From: Kingdonia uniflora
Taxonomy: Eukaryota > Streptophyta > Magnoliopsida > Ranunculales > Circaeasteraceae
Length of the DNA: 64,000 bases
NCBI GenBank assembly: GCA_014058105.1
Contig: JACGCM010000715.1
Location: forward strand, 4,774,001-4,838,000
Direction of reading: 5' to 3'
The position numbers and the translations under genes are program-made. Numbering within the stretch: position 1 is the stretch's first letter; each line of letters begins with the position of its first letter. Positions 55,810-64,000 of this stretch are shown here, one piece after another. The notes beneath the pieces are model-generated. The model searched no databases. It was not told where the DNA came from and saw only the letters and a list, made by a program, of their open reading frames with translations.

Positions 55810-56375
55810 TGTAATAGCTTACTTCGTATCTCAGACACAAGCTTCATCCTTGACCTTATCAACATACAAGAAGTACTACTAAAGATATGTTCAACATTCC
55901 TTAGATCGAGCCATCACTTTCGACCTCAACATCGACCGCTCGATTTATATAAGTGTACAGTCATTAATAAAGCCGTTGTACAGCAATAGAGATCAGAACG
56001 TTACAAAATCTGGTTAAAGAGCATCTTACATATACTTTGTAACGTCCATCATTAAGAATATTAATGGTCATCAAGCGGTCATATGATACAACCTATAAAT
56101 AGGACCAGAAAACTACAGATTAAGGATGGAGAATTTTATACAGAAGAATCCTTACTCTAAAATTCCAGATACCCAGAGCACTCATTATAATAAGTTAGCA
56201 ATCTCAATAAAATCATCTTCTCTTTCACAAAATCCTCCAAAGAGGTCATGGCTTTTAACCTATTCAAAGATTTTTAACCCTAAATTGTCTTGTAGATTAT
56301 TGTTTACTATTCTTGTGCGTTTTAAACACATTTGGTGTAAAGGCTAAGTTCGAATCCCAGAATTAGAATATTACA
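55810..56375 (+). repeat. Gypsy-4 5' LTR
   Basis: It begins TGTAATAGC and ends AATATTACA; TGTAATA and TATTACA form a perfect 7-bp terminal inverted repeat, which fixed the start. CTATAAATAGGACC near 56092 is a TATA candidate. Confidence 0.75.
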
Positions 56376-56377
56376 TT

Positions 56378-56395
56378 TGGCGCCGTCTGTGGGAA
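56378..56395 (+). promoter_or_regulatory. Gypsy-4 primer binding site
   Basis: TGGCGCCGTCTGTGGGAA follows the LTR after two bases, identical to Gypsy-2. Confidence 0.82.
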
Positions 56396-56448
56396 CCGAA
56401 GTTCTCAAACCCATTGTTTCAGAAACCGTTGATTGACTTCTTTTCAGA

Positions 56449-57650
56449 ATGTTGCCTCCAGATCAGAGCACACTAATCATTCTAGTAGGAGAAAATACAT
56501 TATTAGCCGATCTACTGGCCACTTTAAATTCTGAAACAGAGAGATGTACTACTTTGGAACAACAGCTAGCAAGTGTACAGGATGTGTTGAAGGCCCTACA
56601 GGGTCAGTAGGTCGCCGCCAAGAAGAACAAAGCCGTACAACCAAAAGTCTTACTAGTTTTTGTTCATGACATAATAGGACCTCCAAGGTACCCCTCGATC
56701 TAACCATCACCGACAGGAAATAGAGCCCATCCCGATTCAGGAGGTCCACCAAAAAGTATATGGAAACCTTGCGGGAGTCAGACAGGTGGAAATTCTACCT
56801 CGAAGAGTTTGAGTTCCAGCAAAGGAGTGTCTAAGCAATGGGAGTGGCGACCATAATCCTGGAGAAAGATGTGCCACATGCCCAGACACCACAGCTCAGC
56901 AATTTATGACTCAAAAACATGTTGATAGGTGAATAAAAGAATTACTTAAAGCTCAAACTCTGATTAAAGGAATCAATAACAGATAATAGAAGAGCCCGAT
57001 CGTACAAGAGCTATTGGATAGCGAAGTCCCAACTGGGTTCTATACTCCAAAAATCTTAAAATACAAATGAACCAATCCAGTGGAACACGTCCAACAGCTC
57101 TAAGATGCTTTGGGCCTACATTCAGCATCCAACCACATTCTATGCTGGCTCTTTCCTATAAGCTTATCAGGAAAACCCCTGCGATGGTTCCACACACTGC
57201 CCGAAGGATCTATCACGACTTTCAAATAGTTGCGAGAACTCTTTGTTAAGATATACTCACATAACATTGATAAAGAAGAGAATATATACTCCCTTTTTAG
57301 CCTCAAGCAGATGTCAGGTGAGAAGCTCGAGACATTCACTATGATGTTTTTGGAGTTAGCTCGAAAGGTAGATCCGATCGACTAGAAAATTACTATTTCC
57401 ACTTTCACCAATGTTTTACAGGTCGATAGAAGGGCGACAGAGTATTTCGACCTAAACAAGCCAGCAACTTTGGTGAACATGATCGAAAAAGTCAACGGGT
57501 ATATTTACCTTGAAAGAATGGTGTCTGACAGGCAGAAACCTCAAAAGTCAACATTAACAGCTCGAGATCAATCCACGGGCCAAGATTTCAACCGTACCGC
57601 TGATCAGGGAGGAGACAGGAAACGGATAAAATCTAATGACGAATGACCAC
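56449..57650 (+). pseudogene. Gypsy-4 gag (broken)
   Basis: It begins at ATG 56449 (MLPPDQSTLIILVGENTLLA, TLEQQLASVQDVLKALQGQ) and then has a stop. Later pieces resemble Gypsy-2 gag: LHSASNHILCWLFPISLSG near 57118 and YSHNIDKEENIYSLFSLKQM near 57256. No continuous frame exists. A gag tail lies to about 57650. Confidence 0.75.
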
Positions 57651-58600
57651 GGAAGGGCAATAACTTGCCAAAACCCTGTCTTCCCAAGATGAACATAACT
57701 ATAGCAAGCATTTATCCAAAACTTCAGAAAGATAAATTTTTTTGAAATGCACAGTATCTCCAGCCTATTGAGAATAAACCTTAATGTATTCATCACAAGG
57801 TTCACCATCATGAGAAATAACATTGTTTCACCCTACAATGACTGTTAGAGTACATCTTTGTAGATGAACGAATGCATGAATACATTGTGGACGTTGAGAG
57901 TTACAAGAAAGGGAGTTACAAACTTCCTACAAAAGCTGTAAAAACCGAGGAACCGGCATGAGAGATACATTTATACCATGTATCCCTCAACCACTTTGCT
58001 GAGACTTAGATCGTCAGCCAATCAAACCGAAGCAAAAGACGATGAGTCAGCCAATATCACGACCTATCCATGAAAGATAAAGAAGCCCATTTACTTCCTG
58101 TATCCAGCTCATAGTAAACAGGAATTTCCTTCAACGACTGTGATGTTCGTCATATAAACTATCCTCACCATGATGGTTTGGTGATCATGTTAAAAATGAG
58201 AAACATGGTGCTTTACACGATGATGATAGATACTGGGAGTACTATCGAATTACTTTTATAAAGCACGATTGATCAGATGGGGTTGGCCGATAAGGTACAT
58301 CCCAGTGATATTGATATCTATAAATTTAACGGATCTAGAGAAGAACATGTAGGAAAAATTATACTTCCTATTATGGCAGGACCCGTAACACTTGACGTTG
58401 CCTTTTATGTTATTAATACAAAATCTCGTTATTTGGGGATAAAGGGACGTTGCTAGTTACACAATTCGCGGGCTATTCCATCTACCTATCATTTGGAGCT
58501 GTGATTTGAATGGAATGGCGGCATATATAAAATCAAAGGAAGTCAAAAGCTAGCTCGAGTATGTGAAAAAATTTGTTGTGATCATTCCAAAACCCTCAGA
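57651..58600 (+). pseudogene. Gypsy-4 gag tail and protease (broken)
   Basis: Bases 58130-58600 read FNDCDVRHINYPHHDGLVIM and MMIDTGSTIELLL with the protease motif DTG intact, then TKSRYLGIKGR and YKIKGSQKLARVCE, as in Gypsy-1 and Gypsy-3. A stop follows IELLL. Bases 57651-58130 are decayed linker or zinc-knuckle sequence. Confidence 0.72.
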
Positions 58601-58829
58601 GCCACAACTCGTATAGTAATAACAGAAAGCAACATAAAATATAACAGAAAACTATACAGTGAGCTCTACCAAAAACCATCTGCCAAACACATAAACAATA
58701 GGGTACGTCAAAATCAATGGAGAAAAGCGAGGAACGTGCATTGGCACTCTTCTGCCAATGGCAAAATAAGATGCCCTCATCTAATTCCTTAAAGACAACA
58801 GTAGCGTCTTCGCTTGGACCTTTCACAAA

Positions 58830-59655
58830 ATGCTGGGCATTGATCTAAATTTGGCCTGCCATAAGCTCAATTTGAAAGATAAGGCCGAAGATGTCAAACA
58901 AAAATAGAGGACGTTAGCACCAAGACTCAGGGATGAAGTTAATAAAAAGATTGACAAACTCATCGAAGTTGGTTTTATCCGAAAGGTTAATTATCCAGAA
59001 TAGATCTCGAACATTGCAGCGGTCCCAAAGATGAACGGTAAGATCAGAGTGTGCGTAGATTTTACAAACCTCAAAAAGCACACTCCAAAGGATAGTTTCC
59101 TACTTCCTATCATAAATCATATACTCAATTCCACTTTGGGGCATGAACTTCGCTCCATGATAGATGTCGTATCAGGATACAATCAAATACCTCTGCTACC
59201 TGATGATCAAGAGAAAATAGCTTTTATTGCAGAATATGGCTTATATTGTTATAAGGTCGTGCCATTGGGCCTCAAGAATGCTGGAGCCACGTATCAAAGA
59301 CTGATGACTTAGATAATCAAAGATCACCTTGGAAAAATGATGGAAGTCTTAATTGACGATATGTTGTGCAAAAGTTTTAAGAAGGAGAACCATATAATAA
59401 ATTTGTACACTGCTTTCAAAATTCTCTATTTTAACAAGATGCAACTCAACCCTGACAAATTCCAGTTCGAAGTTCAGTCTGGAAAATTCTTGGGACATTT
59501 GATTAATAAGCGTGGTTTAGAAGCTAATTTAGATCGTATTCCTGCTCTATTGTCAATGGCTTCGCCAAGAACGAAGAAAGACGTACAGAAATTAGTAGGC
59601 AAGATTGCTGCAATAAATTATTTTTTCTCGAAGTTTTCAGATCGATGTTGTTGAT
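58830..59655 (+). pseudogene. Gypsy-4 reverse transcriptase (broken)
   Basis: Pieces read KIRVCVDFTNLKKHTPKDSF, SMIDVVSGYNQIPLLPDDQE, VPLGLKNAGATYQRLMT, stop, then MEVLIDDMLCKSF, with the active-site aspartates kept but tyrosine of the usual Y.DD replaced by leucine. It continues MQLNPDKFQFEVQSGKFLGH to the thumb region and ends in a stop near 59654. Confidence 0.85.
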
Positions 59656-60540
59656 TGTTCAATCTATTGCGTGACGAAACAACAACAAAGAAGTTTAAGA
59701 AGGATCTTGAGATCGAGTGGGCGGCAGATTGTAAAGCATCATTTCAAGAGCTCAAACCTTAGTTGGGTTTACCACCAGTAATGAATAAACCTAAAGAAGA
59801 TGAAGAACCCATCATATATCTTGCAGTTACTGACGAGTCATTAAGTTATGTTCTCATTCGACTTGATGAGAAGACAGAGAAACCTATCTACTTTATATAC
59901 AAAACTCTTACTCCAGTAGAGACCCTATATACCAAGATTGAGAAGTTACTCTTAGCCCTCGTATACACATCACAAAAATTGGGATAATATTTTCAAGTCC
60001 ACTCAGTTCGAGTAGTGACAAATTACCCTTTTACGAGAGATTTTATCCAAGTGAGAGAAATCCAAGCGAGTACAACAATGGTCGGTCACACTTGACGAAC
60101 ATGATATCTATTTCTAACCACGACATTTTGAAAAGGGTCAAGCAGTAGCAGATTTTCTTGGGGACTTTCCAATAGAAGATCCTGATTGGGAAGAAGATAG
60201 TACAGAAACCAGTGAAGAATAGTTTGAAGAATAGTTTAAAGAAAAGTTCAAAGAATAGTCAGGCTGGATAACTCAAAAGGGATGGCATCTTTTAAATTAT
60301 GGATCTACCAGACCTGCAAGATCAGGTATCAGAATTGTGCTTATCACACCTTCCAATGACAGGATCGAGAAAACAATCAGATTTAGTTTTGAAGCTATCA
60401 ATACTGAGGCCGAGTATGAAGCAATGATTCACAGTCTGGATATGGCTCTCGATATTGGAGTTTCGAGTTGTTTGTATACGCGAACTCTTTACTCATTATG
60501 AACCATTACACCGAAAAATTCTAGAATAATGGAAAGTTGA
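59656..60540 (+). pseudogene. Gypsy-4 RNase H and second RNase H-like domain (broken)
   Basis: The RNase H part at 59763-59987 reads MNKPKEDEEPIIYLAVTDES, then SYVLIRLDEKTEKPIYFIYK. The second domain (about 60250-60540) reads SGIRIVLITPSNDRIEKTIR and AEYEAMIHSLDMALDIGVSS. Stops interrupt both. Confidence 0.75.
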
Positions 60541-62010
60541 TTGATTACGCAGTAGTAGCCTACAGAATGCGTAGATTCAAGAGGATTACTATTAAACATT
60601 TACCGCGTAGAGAAAATAAACATTCTGATTCTCTCGCTTATCTCGCAGGAATCCTTGGAACAGAAGCTCAGTATCTCAAGATCAAAGTATTATCCACCCA
60701 CAGTATTAGCATCATAAGCTCAAATTCTGTTAATATTGGGGGCGTTGAAGAGGACAAGGATGATTGGAGACAACCTTTCCTTAAGTATATTAGAACTAAA
60801 AACACGTTTGACGACGAACTCCCTATAGATCCCACTAAAAGGATATGCGTGCTTGATAATGTTAAGTGATACCTCATGGAAAATGATCTCCTTTACAAAA
60901 TTTTGGTCACGGGACCATATCTCGAGTGCTTGTCGAACAAAGAAGTTCAAAAAATCTTGCATGAATTTCACGAAGGCACTTGTGGTTTCCATGCCGCAGA
61001 ACGATGTTTAGCCAATCGAGCTCTTACTCAAGGAGTCTTTTGGCCTAAAATGAAAGCTCAAGCCATTGAACTCACAAGAAAATGTGATGCCAACCAATGA
61101 CATGGCCTCAAAATTTGATCTCCATCCCTGGAACTCCATTCCAGCAACGTTGTTTGGCCATTCAAAAGATGGGCATTCAACCTCGTAGGAGAATTCCCCA
61201 CAGTACCAGGCAAAAGGAAGTACCTCTTAGTAGTAACGGATTACTTCACTAAATGGGTAAAAACAGTCCCTTTGTATCGCACACGTGAAGACGAAGTCAT
61301 AAATTTATATGGGAAACCATCATCATCCGTTTATACTGCCCCCATCTCATCAGAATCGACAATGGACCTCATTTTGTTGGTTCTAGACTCATCGAATTCC
61401 TCAATCAGCACAACATCATATACTCTCCTTCTAATTCGTATTACCCACAAGGTAATGGTCAGGCCAAAATCATAAATTGTACTATCGTGGATGGCATCAA
61501 AAAGTATTTGGCAGAAAAGTTGGGTAACTGGGTCCTGGAATTTCTACATGTATTATGGGCATATTGAACAGCACCTTGAGTATCAACTAGATACACGCCA
61601 TTCCTCCTGGCTTATGGTACAGAAGCAATCATCCTCACTCAGTATCATCACCCAATACGCGACCATACCATGACAGATGATGAAAATTAATTCTAGTTGA
61701 CATGTAATATGAATTGGATTGAGAAGACTCGGGACAGAGCAATCATAAATTTGGGAAGATACTACCAAGTTTTAGCCCGATCATACAACAAGCGCATTCG
61801 TATAGAGAGTTCGAAATCAAAGATCTCGTCCTACAAGAAATTCCTAAACACAGAAAAGAAGTCAATACGGGGAAACTGGCCCAAAATTGGGAAGGTCTTT
61901 TTGTCATTATTGAAAAAATTGGCCTTGGTTCTTACGATCTTGCCACTGAACACGGAGAACGAATACCTAATCCTTAGAACACGATAAGATTGAAGCTGTA
62001 TCGCAAATAA
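60541..62010 (+). pseudogene. Gypsy-4 integrase (broken)
   Basis: After ITIKHLPRRENKHSDSLAYL the N-terminal zinc-binding region reads FHEGTCGFHAAERCLANRAL and KMKAQAIELTRKCDANQ, with the last cysteine replaced. The core (FNLVGEFPTVPGKRKYLLVV, DYFTKWVKTVPLYRTRED) has asparagine where the first catalytic aspartate is expected. The C terminus (MNWIEKTRDRAIINLGRYYQ) matches Gypsy-3 NWIEETRDIAITNLGRYHD. Pol ends near 62010. Confidence 0.78.
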
Positions 62011-62235
62011 TAATTTATCACAGTATACTTTTCTACAATCAATCTATCATCTTGTATGATGATCTTACATCAATGAAAAACTTATGTTTGATCCCCATAC
62101 ATCTGAACACTTTTTACTCTTTCATACAATACTCTATCTAATACATTCGTCGTACGTCAATCTTACACCAATGAAACACTTAAGCTCGATTGCCCTATAT
62201 TATAGGACTTTTCTAGTATATCCAATAAGTACTTC

Positions 62236-62625
62236 TATATATAGATTATAGTTCGTTTGTTGCTTCAGCCAAACTGATCATCTATACATTATAGATCATT
62301 TGTTGCTTCAACCAAACTGATCATCTATACAAGTCGTTTGTTTGCATTAGCCAAACTGATCACATATACATTACAGATCATTTGTTGCTTCAGCCAAACT
62401 GGTCATCTATACATTACAGATCATTTGTTGCTTCAGCCAAACTAATCACCTATACATTACAGATCATTTATTGCTTCAGCCAAACTGATCATCTATACAT
62501 TACAGACTGTTTCTTGCTTCAGCCAAACTGATCATCTATACATTACAAACTGTTTATTGCTTCAGCCAAACCGATCACATATCACATTACAGGTCATTTA
62601 TGGTTTCAGTCAAACCGATCTTCTA
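62236..62625. repeat. Tandem repeat, 43-bp unit, about nine copies, downstream of Gypsy-4 pol
   Basis: CCAAAC of GCTTCAGCCAAACTGATCAT recurs at 62269, 62312, 62351, 62394, 62437, 62480, 62523, 62566 and about 62610, mostly 43 bp apart. Spacers are not variable, so it is not CRISPR-like. Confidence 0.93.
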
Positions 62626-63256
62626 TGTTCTTCAACGTTGCTTCCTTAGCAACCATCTACTATATAAAAACCTTTGGAATCATTTTATAAAACAGGTATC
62701 CAACCCATACATTACCGTTGGTTCCTCGTAATGTTAGTACAGATAATTCTTTTACTATTAGTCATTTCATTATACACTCTATCTACTATATTTGTTTAGT
62801 ATACATAAAACCTTACCACATTCGTTACACCTCATTCCTCACTAGAGCTATCACTTGAATCATTACCTAAATTAGAAGGTCCTCTAACATTACGTGCACA
62901 ACCATTATACAGCCGTTGATGCATAAATATAGGCATTATCCCTATAATAATTTTGTTCCCTCTCTAACAATACTCTATTTAAGAGAGCAAATTTTGGCCA
63001 TCATGGGATCTAGATACTCATATCGTATTAACTCCATCTCACACTGCACACCTTTGGCACTAAACCTTCATATACAATTTTACTTTTTACTTCTAGTCTC
63101 TTGAACTCTGATACGAAGAACGAAATCACTGCAATCATCTTTCTCATGCACATGACCTGCTTCACTTTTTACTTGTTTACAAAGAATAAGCCCGCTAAGC
63201 TTACTTTGCGCTTCCTTCAGCGTAGCTTCCAAATAATCACAGCGTTTCGCCACTCA
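62626..63256. other. Gypsy-4 spacer between tandem array and antisense frames
   Basis: AT-rich. It would hold the end of the antisense transcript or its 3' UTR if one exists. No gene recognised. Confidence 0.4.
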
Positions 63257-63980
63257 TTATTTTCCATCCCCCACATTAGAATTCTGAGATTCCAGCACTG
63301 TCATGAATTCTTCCATATGATAAATCAAAGATACCATTTTAGCTTTACGACCTTCATATTCTACCCTCCTTTCATCGAGACGTATCTCTGCCCGCATTTG
63401 TTTAGAATCTAGCTTCCTATTCGCATCTTGTAGTTTGTCATTTTCTATTCGGTACTCCAAGATATCTAAATCCAACGATTGCACAGTATGCTCTAACATA
63501 TGTATTTTATTCCAAGCCTTGATTATGTCTTTACTCTATTGATTACGGACCTCTTCCAACTTTTTTACCATCACATCAGCAACTTGCCACAATATTTCAT
63601 AATTACGGGCACGAACTCGCATATCGGCTATCTCTGCCTCGAACATATTTACTTGAAATTGCAAGTCTTTCATAGTATTTTTTTTCTTCTTCTACTACTG
63701 CTAACAGCTCTGTAACTTAGGTACGATCAGATGTCAATTCAGCCCCTTATTGGCTAGCTTATTCTGAGATGCCTACAGCTTCAACACCCTTTTTCCTTTT
63801 TACTTCATTTAAACCCTCAATCTTTCTTAGTGCAATGGCTAGGTGAGCTTCTTTTTCTTGGAATGTCTCCGTTACGCGGACTACTGTACGTCGCTCTTTT
63901 AAAATCTCCACTTTAGAATTTTCTTTTAATACAGTAACTCTTTGCAATGCCCCCTGACACAAACTTTGCTCAGCGTTCAA
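63257..63980 (-). pseudogene. Gypsy-4 antisense coiled-coil ORF, fragments
   Basis: Minus-strand frames at 63759-63980 (VLKENSKVEILKERRTVVRV, FQEKEAHLAIALRKIEGLNE) and 63257-63499 (LEYRIENDKLQDANRKLDSK, RAEIRLDERRVEYEGRKAKM) are rich in charged heptads and look like one long coiled coil broken by a frameshift. They occupy the same place and orientation as the C-terminal half of the Gypsy-3 antisense ORF. Primary sequence similarity between the two is not obvious by eye. The rest lies beyond the window. Confidence 0.55.
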
Positions 63981-64000
63981 TTGTTCATTTTGGATGCGTA

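Larger units (their letters stand above)
55810..64000 (+). mobile_element. Gypsy-4: Tat-like Ty3/gypsy retrotransposon, runs past the right edge
   Basis: A 5' LTR (55810-56375), primer site, gag, protease, RT, RNase H, second RNase H and integrase (to about 62010) are followed by a 43-bp tandem array and antisense coiled-coil frames, the same plan as Gypsy-3. Stops and frameshifts occur throughout. The 3' LTR lies beyond the window, so no target duplication can be checked. Confidence 0.88.

Noticed and set aside
55646..55840. Minus-strand 64-codon frame with a hydrophobic middle
   Set aside because: No recognised domain, crosses into the Gypsy-4 LTR, no promoter or homologue evident.
62236..62625. 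CRISPR-like regular array
   Set aside because: The 43-bp units repeat in full with no unique spacers, and it is a plant retrotransposon region.

Overview
This window is nuclear DNA of a flowering plant, probably a eudicot. I infer this from plant-type Ty3/gypsy (Tat-like) and Ty1/copia retrotransposons, CACTA and PIF/Harbinger DNA transposons, a plant L1-type LINE, and fragments of plant gene families (RHB1A-type RING-H2 ligase, NLR leucine-rich repeat end, plant mobile domain). I found no intact host gene, tRNA, rRNA or CRISPR. The species cannot be named from the sequence alone.

Layout. (1) 1-12153: a decayed minus-strand Tat-like gypsy element (Gypsy-1), split inside gag by a 5.27 kb CACTA element (5604-10874) that carries host gene fragments. 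(2) 12154-14291: relic DNA with LTR-like sequence. (3) 14292-21180: a young Ty1/copia element (Copia-1) with near-identical LTRs and only three visible lesions in gag-pol. (4) 21186-23069: relic DNA with TTCGAA-centred dyads. (5) 23073-30340: a PIF/Harbinger element with transposase, a Myb/SANT-like ORF, an intact extra ORF (viroplasmin-like domain plus C-terminal membrane anchor), an internally inverted LINE fragment and a minisatellite. (6) 30344-31376: retrotransposon relics including a gypsy LTR. (7) 31377-34220: a gag-only, non-autonomous gypsy element (Gypsy-2). (8) 34226-36295: a plant-mobile-domain gene remnant cut by a CACTA end. (9) 36296-43112: two nested CACTA left ends with a minus-strand copia (Copia-2, 37390-42759). 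(10) 43118-55553: a full-length Tat-like gypsy (Gypsy-3) with an antisense ORF behind pol. (11) 55810-64000: another Tat-like gypsy (Gypsy-4) running off the right edge.

Insertions are dated relative to each other by nesting and by target-site duplications read directly: GATTG (Copia-1), ATTGT (Copia-2), ACAGG (Gypsy-2), CTTTT (Gypsy-3), TTA (Harbinger) and an imperfect ATG/ATA (CACTA-1). The three long gypsy elements share one architecture: LTR, a TGGCGCC-type primer site, gag, protease, RT, RNase H, a second RNase H, integrase, then a tandem array with an element-specific period (160, 61 or 43 bp). In the two where this part is visible, an antisense coiled-coil ORF follows. The best candidates for something under-described are the tail-anchored viroplasmin-like ORF in the Harbinger element, the 2.26 kb antisense ORF of Gypsy-3 (one frame throughout, with TATA boxes upstream), and the CACTA element with captured immune- and ubiquitin-related fragments.
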